The notes under the pieces were generated by a model. That model worked only from the letters and a program-made list of their open reading frames with translations. It searched no databases and was not told the DNA's origin. DNA of 9,604 bases from Marinilabiliaceae bacterium (GTDB lineage: Bacteria > Bacteroidota > Bacteroidia > Bacteroidales > Marinilabiliaceae): assembly GCA_027010905.1 (NCBI GenBank), contig JALVBA010000146.1, positions 1-9,604 of the forward strand, written 5' to 3'. Position 1 is the stretch's first letter. The number at the start of each line of letters is the position of its first letter. Shown in pieces: positions 1-8,800 of this stretch. A program made the translations under genes and the position numbers.

Positions 1-64
1 CTTCAATTCCTCTTTACAAATCAGAAAGAAATCCATATCTTCATTCGATATAATTAAAAAAGAG

Positions 65-2440
65 ATGAAAAATAATAGGGACAAAACAGAGAAACTTCTC
101 GATAGACTGGAAGCTCTTTTAAAGAGACAGGATGACTTTTCGAAAGAGATAGAAAGCCTCAGAGTTGAAATTAATACGCTTAAAACTCCCGAGACTATAG
201 AGCCGGTTGCAAAGGAGGATATAGAAGAGGAGGGAACAGCAGTTGTTACAGGTATTGAAATCAGTAAGGATAAAACAGGTGCTGATTACAACAGAGGTCA
301 ACAGCAAAAAGAGAAAGATCCTTTTGTTCATCCTGCTTCCGGGGCAAAACCATTTTCTAAAACAGGATTTAAGCATGAAGAATTTATCGGTAAAAATCTG
401 ATTAATAAAGTAGGAATCGCCATTACCGTAATTGGAGTAGCCATTGGAGTTAAATACTCTATCAATCATGATTTAGTCAGCCCGCTTATAAGAATAATAA
501 TGGGTTACCTAACCGGTTTAGCGTTGTTAGGTGTTGGAGTAAAACTGAAGGAGAAGTACGAAGGTTACAGTGCAGTTCTTGTAAGTGGTGCAATTGCAAT
601 TATGTATTTCATTACTTATGCAGCATATAATTTCTACGAATTAATTCCACAGTCAGTAGCATTTTTGTTAATGCTGTTATTTACCGCTTTCACAGTTGTG
701 GCAGCTATGAGATACAACAGACAGGTAATTGCACATATTGGATTAGTTGGTGCTTACGCTGTTCCGTTTCTGTTGGGCGATGATTCAGGGAAAACTGTTG
801 TGCTGTTCAGTTATATGGCAATTATTAACATTGGCATACTTGTCATTGCGTTCAGGAAATATTGGAAACCACTCTACTACTCTTCCTTTGGGTTAACTAC
901 TCTAATATATTTTTTATGGTACGTTACAAAATATCAAACGAGTGAGCATTTTGGATTGGCTTTTACCTTTCTTGGTATATTCTTTACTATTTTCTATTTG
1001 ATGTTTCTTGTTTTTAAGTTACTCCAAAAAGAGAAGTTTGAAATTGCTGATGTTATACTGCTGTTGGGAAATTCCTTTGTTTTTTATAGTATCGGTTACT
1101 CCATCTTAAGTGGACATCAAACAGGGAGTGATTTTTTAGGTTTGTTTACTATCTGCAATGCAGTAGTCCATTCAATTGTATGTGTGGTGATTTACAGACA
1201 GGGGCTCGCTGATAAAAATCTGTTTTATCTTGTTTTCGGACTGGCTTTGGTTTTCATTACCATTGCCATTCCGGTTCAGTTAAACGGAAATTGGGTAACG
1301 CTTTTTTGGGCAGGCGAAGCCGTATTGCTATTCTGGATTGGGAGAACAAAGGGTACTTCATTTTACGAAAAGCTGTCGTATCCACTAATGGCTCTAGCTT
1401 TTATTAGTCTCTCCCACGATTGGTTAACAGTATACAATAACTACTATCCGGGCAACCCGGAAACACGAATAATACCGTTGTTAAATGTCAATTTCCTTAC
1501 CTCATTGTTAATTGTAGTAGCTTTAGGATTTATTAATATTCTTAACAATAACAAGGAATACACTCCGGCGTTAAGTCCTAAAAATAGACTGTCGAAGATT
1601 ATTTCATTTGCAATTCCTGCTGTTTTATTAGTCACAGTTTATTATACTTTCCGAATAGAGATATCGAATTATTGGAGTCAACTCTATGTAGATTCAGGGT
1701 GGATTACAAATGATGAAGGGTTGCATATTCTCTCAAAGTACAGGGATGTCGATTTGACGTATTTTAAATCAGTGTGGATTATCAACTATTCGTTGCTATT
1801 CTTCTCTCTCCTCTCATTTTTTAATTTCAAAAAGTTGCGTAGTGAGCAGCTGGGTTTGCTTAATCTTCTTCTGAGTGCTTTTACAATTGCTATCTTTTTA
1901 ATTGTTGGGCTATATGATTTGAGTGAGTTACGTGAAAACTATTTAGAACAGACCATGGCTGAGTTTTATCACAGGGGCGTTTTTAGTATTGCAATCAGAT
2001 ATGTTTCATTTGCTTTTGTTGCTTTAACGCTTGTTACGTGTTATAGGTACATTCGGCATGACTTTATGAAACGAGATTTGAAGATGTCATTTGACTTTCT
2101 GTTATATTTTTCTACATTGTGGATTGTTAGCAGTGAGTTAATCAATTGGATGGATATTGCCGGGGCAGAGCAATCCTACAAACTCGGATTAAGCATACTG
2201 TGGGGATTATACTCTTTGTTTTTAATTGTGGTGGGTATCTGGAAGAAGAAAAAATATCTACGTCTTGGAGCTATTGTGCTATTTGGAGTAACATTGGTAA
2301 AGCTCTTTTTGTATGACATTTCACACCTCAATACTATTGCAAAAACTATTGTGTTCGTATCGTTAGGGGTATTACTTCTAATAATCTCATTTCTATATAA
2401 TAAATATGAGCATATCATATCGGATGGTACAGGTAAGTAA
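65..2440 (+). CDS. DUF2339 family polytopic membrane protein
   Basis: Predicted inner-membrane protein of 791 residues, function unknown. Residues 1-45 are charged and heptad-like (KLLDRLEALLKRQ, then EIESLRVEINTLK), which suggests a short cytoplasmic coiled coil. A polar linker follows to about residue 105. From about 110 to 785 I count roughly 22 hydrophobic segments. The first membrane block (INKVGIAITVIGVAIGVKYS, then YAAYNFYELIPQSVAF) and the last helix pair (GVTLVKLFLYDISHL, then a final hydrophobic helix) match my memory of DUF2339 (PF10101) proteins, and the length is normal for that family. No catalytic motif is visible; a transport or envelope role would be a guess. The ATG at 65 follows an A-rich leader ending aaaaaagag, a good Bacteroidota-style start. 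The same frame stays open back to base 2, so a longer N-terminus cannot be excluded. It converges on the polymerase gene, with 113 bases between the stops. Confidence 0.88.
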   Translation: MKNNRDKTEKLLDRLEALLKRQDDFSKEIESLRVEINTLKTPETIEPVAKEDIEEEGTAVVTGIEISKDKTGADYNRGQQQKEKDPFVHPASGAKPFSKTGFKHEEFIGKNLINKVGIAITVIGVAIGVKYSINHDLVSPLIRIIMGYLTGLALLGVGVKLKEKYEGYSAVLVSGAIAIMYFITYAAYNFYELIPQSVAFLLMLLFTAFTVVAAMRYNRQVIAHIGLVGAYAVPFLLGDDSGKTVVLFSYMAIINIGILVIAFRKYWKPLYYSSFGLTTLIYFLWYVTKYQTSEHFGLAFTFLGIFFTIFYLMFLVFKLLQKEKFEIADVILLLGNSFVFYSIGYSILSGHQTGSDFLGLFTICNAVVHSIVCVVIYRQGLADKNLFYLVFGLALVFITIAIPVQLNGNWVTLFWAGEAVLLFWIGRTKGTSFYEKLSYPLMALAFISLSHDWLTVYNNYYPGNPETRIIPLLNVNFLTSLLIVVALGFINILNNNKEYTPALSPKNRLSKIISFAIPAVLLVTVYYTFRIEISNYWSQLYVDSGWITNDEGLHILSKYRDVDLTYFKSVWIINYSLLFFSLLSFFNFKKLRSEQLGLLNLLLSAFTIAIFLIVGLYDLSELRENYLEQTMAEFYHRGVFSIAIRYVSFAFVALTLVTCYRYIRHDFMKRDLKMSFDFLLYFSTLWIVSSELINWMDIAGAEQSYKLGLSILWGLYSLFLIVVGIWKKKKYLRLGAIVLFGVTLVKLFLYDISHLNTIAKTIVFVSLGVLLLIISFLYNKYEHIISDGTGK

Positions 2441-2553
2441 ATCTTGTAGCCTTTAAAAACATACTCCGAAGTAGGAAATGTGCTGAGTTTTGTTTTGAGA
2501 ATGATACAAACGGCAACGTTAAAGAGTTAAACTCAAACTTTTCCGTACAACTT
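2441..2553. other. convergent intergenic spacer
   Basis: This lies between the stops of the DUF2339 gene (plus) and the polymerase gene (minus). I see no strong GC-rich hairpin followed by a T-run on either strand. The only local symmetry is a weak GAGT-TAA-ACTC near 2524-2534, too short to call a terminator. How the two converging transcripts end is not visible in the sequence. Confidence 0.5.
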
Positions 2554-5500
2554 TCATACTTTTGCCTTCTTTTCCTCATACTCCATCTTCGCCATCTTTT
2601 CAACTTCAAGGGTGGCATACCCGAACTCGTCAACAATTTTCCCGAGGAGGAGGTAAACGCCATACCCTTTGAATGGGTAGTGTTTAAGGGTAGTCGGAAA
2701 GTGAACCGTGTCAAAAAATTCTCCATTCAAATCGAGGAATGTGCCGAAGTGCATTATCTGATTACGCGATGTTTTTACATATTTTATTGTGACCAGCTCA
2801 CCTAGCATTCGTACGGTTCTCCCGGAGTGAGACAGCATGTCACGGGCAAATAGTTCACCTCTGAATTTCGTTTTCAGCATGTCGAACAGTGAAAGAGTAA
2901 TGGGAAAGCCCAGTAGCTCTATCTCATCGTAAGCACTATCCGTTTCATTGTGGGTTAACTCCGGCAGGCGATAGTCTGTTTTGGGTGGAGTGAAGAGTGT
3001 TTTTATCGGCAGTGATGGCTTTTTGTCTGCACTTAGTGAGTGCAGCTCCCACAGCAGTTCGGCTCTGTTTTTGCCGGTAAAACGCAGTGCTCCGGTACGA
3101 ATGAGAATTATTGCCTGCTCAACTCCTATGCCGGTTCGAAGAACAAAGTCGTTGAGGTCTGCAAAATCACCACTCTGTTTCTGCTCCTTCACAATACGTC
3201 TTGCAATCTTCTCTTCGAGGTTCTGAATATGAACAAATCCGATATATATATCTTTTTCAACTATTGAGGTGAGGTACTCGCTTCTGTTTACACAGGGCAG
3301 ATTTATTGTTGCACCCCACCTTTTAGCCTCATTGATGTAGACATGTGAGTGGTAGAATCCTCCAAAATTATTTATCACGGCAACCATAAATTCTAACGGA
3401 TAGTGTGCTTTCAGGTAGAGGCTTTGGAAACTCTCTACTGCATACGATGCTGAGTGTGCTTTGGAGAAGGAGTAGCCGGCAAAAGACTCTATCTGGCGCC
3501 ACACCTCACCGGCAATGCTGTCGGGGTGTCCTTTGGTCTTACAGTTGCCGAAAAATTTATCTCTTATTCGTTGAAACTCTTTATGCGAACGGTACTTGCC
3601 ACTCATGGCACGTCGCAGCACATCAGCATCAGCCAGATCTAATCCGGCAAAATGGTGACACACCTTTAGCACATCCTCCTGAAAAACCATCACTCCGTAA
3701 GTCTCCTGTAGCTGCTCTTTCATCACAGGATGCAGGTATGTAAAACCGTCAGGGTTGTGGAATCGTTTAATGTACTCACGCATCATGCCCGATTTAGCCA
3801 CACCGGGCCGAATGATGGAGCTTGCAGCTACTAGACTGATGTAGTTATCGCATCGTAGCTTTTTCAGCAGTCCGCGCATGGCAGGACTTTCGATATAGAA
3901 GCATCCGATTGTCTCCCCCTGTTGCAGTAGTTTTTTTACTTTTGCATTCTTCTTAAATTTCTCCACCTGATGGATATCGATGGTTACTCCACGATTCGCT
4001 TTCACAATCTTAACGCAATCTTTTATGTGGCCAATGCCGCGTTGCGACAGTATGTCGAGCTTTTCGAAACCGATATCTTCGGCAACGTACATGTCAAACT
4101 GCGTTGTGGAAAAACTTTTTGGTGGAAGGTCGAGAGCAGTGTAGTAAGAGAGCGGTTTTTCAGATATCAACACCCCTCCGGCATGAATAGTTCGCAGGTT
4201 TGGGAATCCGTTTAGCTGCTCGCTAATGGTTAGTATCTGCTTTGCTATGGTATCGTGTTGGTATCTCTCAGGGTGAGCAATAAGGCTATCTATTTCTTCT
4301 TTGGGCAGTCCGTAAACTTTTCCCAACTCACGAATAGCTACTTTGCTTTGAAATGTAGACATGGCTCCGAGTAGTGCTGTATGCTCACGTCCGTACTGTT
4401 TAAAGATATAATCCTGCACGGCATTCCGCTCTTTCCACGAGTAGTCGATGTCGAAATCGGGTGGAGAGGTTCGTTTGGGATTTAGGAAACGTTCGAAGTA
4501 GAGGTCAAGCTCTATGGGGTCAACATCAGTTATTCTCATGCAGTATGCCACAATACTGTTGGCTCCGCTGCCCCTTCCTACATGATAAAATCCTTGCGAC
4601 ATGGAGTAACGAATGATATCCCATGTGATAAGAAAGTAGGCGGCAAATCCCATCTTGTTAATTATCCCAAGCTCCTTTTCCATCCTTTTGAGTGCCGTGC
4701 TGCTGTTTTTACCATATCGATATACCATACCTTCGGTAGCCAGTTTCTCAAGTAGTGCTGTATCATCCTGCCTGCTACCGGTAAATGTTTGTTTGTTTTT
4801 TATTGATTTGAAATCAAACTCAAAGTCACATTTTAAAAGCAGATTACGGGTGTTCTCAATTATATCGGGATAGTCGATGAATTTTGCAACCATCTTTGTC
4901 GGGGATATAAATATCTCATCTTTCGCTGCAATATCGCCCGGGTCAATATTGGCAAGTAGAGTATTACGGTCAATGGCTCGCAGATGTTTATGCAGGATGA
5001 AGCCGTTGTTGTCTTTGAATGTTACAGGTTGTGCTGCTACAAGCTTTTTACGGTTGTGCAGATAAGGCGAGGAGATAAGGCGATTTACCTCTGTAGGTTT
5101 AATACCTGTGAACTCATTCTCTTTAAGCTCATCTGGTAGCTTGTACCCGAATGGGTAGATGATATAGCAGTTTTTGAAGTTTGTGTTTTGATTATTTGTT
5201 TTTTCGTCTTGATCTATTTCCCTCTCGGTAGGGGTAGGGGTAAGGGTGGGTTGATTTGATGGAACGCATGGCTCTCGATAGCTCTGGGCAGGCTGTGTGT
5301 TCGTAATTAAGTTAAGCTCAGTTAAAAAATCGTTTATCTCCCTAATCCCTTCGCTACTCTTTGCAATGCAGGTGTAGAGAAGTTTGTTATCGTTGCGAAT
5401 CTCAACTCCTACTACCGGTTTTATGTCAGACTCTTTACAAGTCTTGAGGAAATTAAAAATTCCGGCAGTATTGTTGATGTCGGTTAAAACAAGGGTGTCA

Positions 5501-5592
5501 ATGCCGTATGACGAGGCTAGGACAACAAGCTCTTTGGTAGGCATCGTTCCATATCGCAGGCTGTAATATGAATGGCAGAGATACATGGTCAT
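2554..5592 (-). CDS. dnaE: DNA polymerase III alpha subunit, short second-type DnaE
   Basis: C-family DNA polymerase; with this start 1012 residues, shorter than E. coli DnaE (1160). An N-terminal PHP domain (about 1-100) begins MTMYLCHSYYSLRYG. A variable linker follows (about 97-140). The palm carries GRGSG (339-343) and PPDFDID with catalytic Asp379 and Asp381; KLD (Asp513) fits the third carboxylate. Helix-hairpin-helix-like sequence lies near 823-853 and an OB fold near 926-1001. The PHP metal site looks degenerate: LCHS replaces HxHS and TDI replaces TDH, so PHP nuclease activity is unlikely. From recall, Bacteroidota encode a longer replicative DnaE plus a ~1000-residue paralogue linked to translesion or SOS repair; this resembles the paralogue, but no dinB, imuB or lexA is in view. 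The frame is open to a GTG at 5673, but those codons lie in repeats, and the PHP fold starts at the ATGs at 5592 or 5586. The repair role is inferred. Confidence 0.9.
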   Translation of the reverse strand: MTMYLCHSYYSLRYGTMPTKELVVLASSYGIDTLVLTDINNTAGIFNFLKTCKESDIKPVVGVEIRNDNKLLYTCIAKSSEGIREINDFLTELNLITNTQPAQSYREPCVPSNQPTLTPTPTEREIDQDEKTNNQNTNFKNCYIIYPFGYKLPDELKENEFTGIKPTEVNRLISSPYLHNRKKLVAAQPVTFKDNNGFILHKHLRAIDRNTLLANIDPGDIAAKDEIFISPTKMVAKFIDYPDIIENTRNLLLKCDFEFDFKSIKNKQTFTGSRQDDTALLEKLATEGMVYRYGKNSSTALKRMEKELGIINKMGFAAYFLITWDIIRYSMSQGFYHVGRGSGANSIVAYCMRITDVDPIELDLYFERFLNPKRTSPPDFDIDYSWKERNAVQDYIFKQYGREHTALLGAMSTFQSKVAIRELGKVYGLPKEEIDSLIAHPERYQHDTIAKQILTISEQLNGFPNLRTIHAGGVLISEKPLSYYTALDLPPKSFSTTQFDMYVAEDIGFEKLDILSQRGIGHIKDCVKIVKANRGVTIDIHQVEKFKKNAKVKKLLQQGETIGCFYIESPAMRGLLKKLRCDNYISLVAASSIIRPGVAKSGMMREYIKRFHNPDGFTYLHPVMKEQLQETYGVMVFQEDVLKVCHHFAGLDLADADVLRRAMSGKYRSHKEFQRIRDKFFGNCKTKGHPDSIAGEVWRQIESFAGYSFSKAHSASYAVESFQSLYLKAHYPLEFMVAVINNFGGFYHSHVYINEAKRWGATINLPCVNRSEYLTSIVEKDIYIGFVHIQNLEEKIARRIVKEQKQSGDFADLNDFVLRTGIGVEQAIILIRTGALRFTGKNRAELLWELHSLSADKKPSLPIKTLFTPPKTDYRLPELTHNETDSAYDEIELLGFPITLSLFDMLKTKFRGELFARDMLSHSGRTVRMLGELVTIKYVKTSRNQIMHFGTFLDLNGEFFDTVHFPTTLKHYPFKGYGVYLLLGKIVDEFGYATLEVEKMAKMEYEEKKAKV
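5215..5259 (-). repeat. GC-rich repeat read in frame inside the polymerase linker
   Basis: On the minus strand this begins aatcaacccacc and runs through a C-rich tract to gagaggg, with a short hairpin (CCCT...AGGG around 5220-5233). It encodes SNQPTLTPTPTEREI in the linker after the PHP domain. The repeat in front of the gene (5601-5656) opens with the same aatcaacc(c/t)ac word and would also encode SNQPT. I judge both to be diverged members of one dispersed repeat family. The gene remains open across it. Confidence 0.6.
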
Positions 5593-5600
5593 AGTGTTAA

Positions 5601-5656
5601 GGCCTCCTCCGGCTCCCCTCCCCAATAGGGAGAGATTGGAAGTAGGTTGATTACTT
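5601..5656 (-). repeat. GC-rich dispersed repeat upstream of the polymerase gene
   Basis: This contains a perfect hairpin on the plus strand, CTCCC-CAATA-GGGAG (5618-5632), flanked by C-rich sequence and, on the minus strand, by an aatcaacctac lead-in. If translated in the polymerase frame it gives SNQPTSNLSLLGRGAGGG. I recognise LLGRGAGGG-like strings as artefacts of Bacteroidota intergenic repeats that get swept into gene calls. It is related to the copy at 5215-5259. It lies in the likely 5' leader of the polymerase mRNA. Confidence 0.6.
5603..5608 (-). promoter_or_regulatory. Shine-Dalgarno-like AGGAGG deciding the polymerase start
   Basis: The minus strand reads AGGAGG ten bases before the ATG at 5592 (sixteen before the ATG at 5586). 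This supports starting translation here and not at the GTG at 5673. Caution: many Bacteroidota make little use of Shine-Dalgarno pairing, and the motif sits at the edge of a GC-rich repeat, so the match may be fortuitous. Confidence 0.45.
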
Positions 5657-5670
5657 TTTTGTTTTTTAGT

Positions 5671-5726
5671 CACAGGGCAACGCCCTGTGGAGCAAATGCC
5701 ACCAGGAAATCAAGCCCCATAGGGGC
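5671..5726. repeat. two-hairpin REP-like intergenic element
   Basis: Two perfect inverted repeats lie 24 bases apart. The first is CACAGGGC-AAC-GCCCTGTG (5671-5689), an 8-bp stem; the second is GCCCC-ATA-GGGGC (5714-5726), a 5-bp stem. Hairpins with the words GGGCGTTGCCC and GCCCC...GGGGC are familiar to me from dispersed intergenic repeats of Bacteroidota, possibly mobilised by REP-associated tyrosine transposases; that link is from recall, and no such transposase is in this window. It is not a clear terminator for the minus-strand LRR gene: on that strand the first hairpin is followed by an A-rich tract, not a T-run. The second hairpin is followed only by ttgatttcc. Confidence 0.7.
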
Positions 5727-5817
5727 GGATGCATACGTTTTATCATCTTTTTTAACTGATTTACCCTGCTTTCAAACTTTATCTTTCTGTTGTAATGAAG
5801 CCACTCATAACCACACG

Positions 5818-8800
5818 TTACTGTGTTTTTACAATAAAATAAACCTTGAGGTTGGGATCGCTATAGTCGGTACTGGAATATTGAGATTCTGTTCCGCCAT
5901 TTTCAGTTGTTTTATAATGGGCGTCAATCTTTTTTATTACATTTTGGGTTTCAGTAGTATTGTTTGTTTCAAACACAATTATATTATCGCCATAAGAAGC
6001 TTCAAAGGCCTTGGTGATATTATCAGGTTGAATGTATCTGCTGAAATTTTGAATATAATATGTTTTTGCTTTTTCATCTATCTGGTCGATATGTTCTTTA
6101 TAGACAACCTTAGTGCCTGTAACTTCTCCGTTAGCATCTAGTACAAAATCAACAAAAGTGTGAAGCTTATAATATCTATTTGCAAATTCAGTTATTTTAA
6201 TCAATCCGGAAATAATATCATATTTTATGTCCTGAGTATAAATTGTGCTGTCAACCATTGTAGGAATTCCGGTAATTGGTTTCTGGTCGATGACAAGGGT
6301 ATATTTTGACTTTATTCTTATGGTATCACCTACTATTTCTTTGGTGACGGATCTGTTTGTTTCTGTTGCTATGAATTTTGTTATTTTATGCAAGTATTCA
6401 GCACTCATTGACCCTATGGGTATATAATCCTGTCCGTTGGTAAAGTTATGTTTTACAGGAGAATCTCCTTTGTAAATGCTTAACATGCAAACTCTTTCAA
6501 TGTTCATGACCGGAGTTGCAGTAAGAGTGAAAGAAGCATTAAAACTGCTTGCCGAACTGTTGTATTCCTTGTTTATCAACAATATCATTCCATAGTTTCG
6601 GAAATTCATATCTATGTTCTGTTTGTTTCTTGGATCCAGTAAGAAATTAAATTCGGTAGAATCTGTAATGTTCGTATAAGTCATCTCTTTTTTGTCCGGA
6701 TTGTACGAAACATAATATACCAAATGGTCCTTACTGTATGAATGATTGCGTTTGTAGTTAACCATAACAAGTGTGTCAGCACACAGATTGTTGAGCAGTA
6801 CCACTTTAGTGGCAAGGTAGGGTACTTTGATCGATATGTTATCGGTTTGAGAGTCTTCATTTTCCTTAAAACTGTATGTCACAGGGTAGGTAAAGACCTT
6901 TTTGTTTTTTGCATCTTCAATAAAGGAATAGGGGTTGTCTTTTGAATTCAATAAAGTGAAATTCTCATCTTGCCCCGAAAGGATGTATTTAATGAAATCT
7001 TCGTACTCAGAGCCCATGTCCGATTTCAGCTCGCTCTTAATGTAGCCGGCAAGATAATTTCTCCAGGTACCTGTCCATGCAGTCTCTTTCAGCAATTTGG
7101 CATTGTCAAGTTTTTCAGTTCCCGGGCGGCAAATTTGCATATAATGAAGGAAGGTGCCGGCAAGGTAATTGTAAAATATATTTCCTGTAAGATTGCTTTT
7201 GAAAAACGATTTGTCCCAGTAATCCCACGAGTTGGAAAGAAAATTGAATATGGAATTTTTTGAGGTTTTTGATTCCGTAAGTGTTATTTCCGATTCGCAA
7301 ACCGGTACGTCAGTAGTGCTCCATACAACACGGTCGGCAACAGATGCATGTGCTTCCATCCAGAAACTGTTGCCCGGATTGGCTGATATGTAATAATCCT
7401 GGGTATAGTGCATAAATTCGTGTGCCAATACCTTTTTAAGTTTTACCGGATTTGGCATTTCGGCATTGATTAGCATGTAACCATTCGTCATACCCAGTAA
7501 CCCTACACATCCGGCATCCGACATGCGCTGGACATATACGTTGAAGTTGCCATCCGGCCCGTTCAGGCCAAGGGATTTGTATTTTGCCATTACCTTTGGA
7601 AGATACTCTGTAATATCCTGTACAAGTAAAGGAATACCAGAAATATGCCACGACTGGGAAATCTGTTTTTTTCCATAGATAAACTTCATGTAACCTATTT
7701 CATCATCTTTATAATATACCGAAATGTTGTTCCTTTTATACACATCAGTGTAGCCGTTGAGTGAGCCTGTCCACCACGATGATACTTTTGTGAGGTGGTT
7801 AGTGGTGAACATAACGCTACTGTCTTTCATGCTCAGATGATAATTGTCAAAAAGTTTCCACTCCCTTGCCTGGTCGTCGTAGTAAACAGCATAAAACTTG
7901 TTGATATCCTCGTTCTTTATATTGGTAGCATCAATGTTTTTCAGTTTTATGAGCAAAGGCACATTAAATTCATCGGTAAAGCTTACCGACACATCATAAG
8001 CGCTGTTAAGCACAACGCTGTCAGGTGCAGCAGGCGGGTTGTTTATTTTGGTGATAGTCATTCTAAAGTCACTGTCGTGGAAGTTTTTCGGTATTACGAC
8101 TTCGATACTGTCAACGCTGATGGTTTGGGGTTGTTCGGTCACATTTACAACATCATCGAACAGGATATTTCCCAAAGCTTTTACTTCAAGCTTATCGCTG
8201 AAAATGGTATCACAATTTTTCTCATGGATGCAGCAACGGTAGTATGCGGTGTTGCGGGGCGAAAGCACAAGCTCGTCCTTGTCTGCTTTTATCACATTGG
8301 CCTTAATGCCTGTTTGTTGCATGTCGTCCGATATCTTTTCCCACTCTTTACCGTCGATGGATGTCTGCCAGAAAACCTCACCGCGTTTCACCTTCATGGG
8401 TGGCACGAGTGTAATATTCCTGTCACTTACGGTGCTATTCGTGATTTTATTCAGCGACGTAACATACTTGTCCGGATACTTCTCTTCCAATATCTCCTCG
8501 TCAGAAACCTGTTTGAACGAGATGGTATCTGTGTTGATGTATTCGAGGGCAGGGGAGGTGTATACATACCCGTTATAGGTATAGGTGTATGTCTGTACAT
8601 TTGGATTGAGCACTTTACAGTAATAGCTGTTTTTTAATGTCTGCTCATTTATCGCAACTCTTAGAACGGGATTGTTCTCTACATCTTTCATTGCCCCGTC
8701 AACGATGTTCCTCTCTGTAAAATCGGGATAAACAAACCAGTAGTACTCATTGTCAGGACTTGACAGGTTAGTGATATTACGTATATCGATTGTGATGGAA

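Noticed and set aside
1..64. Possible neighbouring gene ends at the left edge: a plus-strand frame ending ...NQKEIHIFIRYN with stop at 55-57, and a minus-strand ATG at 36 open to the edge
   Set aside because: Each is under 20 codons in view and either could be chance; no motif or composition supports one over the other.
2521..2550. Candidate intrinsic terminator between the convergent genes (GAGT-TAA-ACTC)
   Set aside because: The stem is only four base pairs, AT-rich, and has no proper T-run after it on either strand.
5671..5689. Hairpin CACAGGGC/GCCCTGTG as rho-independent terminator of the LRR peptidase gene
   Set aside because: On the minus strand it is followed by an A-rich stretch; the T-runs lie on the wrong side for either direction of transcription.
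5730..5817. Bacteroides-type promoter (TTTG at -33 and TAnnTTTG at -7) for the polymerase gene
   Set aside because: A TTTG occurs on the minus strand, but the segment about 18 bases further on (TAAAAAAG) matches the -7 consensus poorly. No promoter can be supported.
5647..6141. 164-codon plus-strand frame starting in the repeat-bearing spacer
   Set aside because: It begins inside the REP-like region and runs antisense to the 3' end of the LRR peptidase gene. The product is low-complexity and unlike any family I know.
7795..8637. 280-codon open frame on the plus strand inside the LRR peptidase gene
   Set aside because: It is antisense to a coding frame with clear domains. Its translation has no recognisable family and it lacks a convincing start region, so it is a shadow frame.
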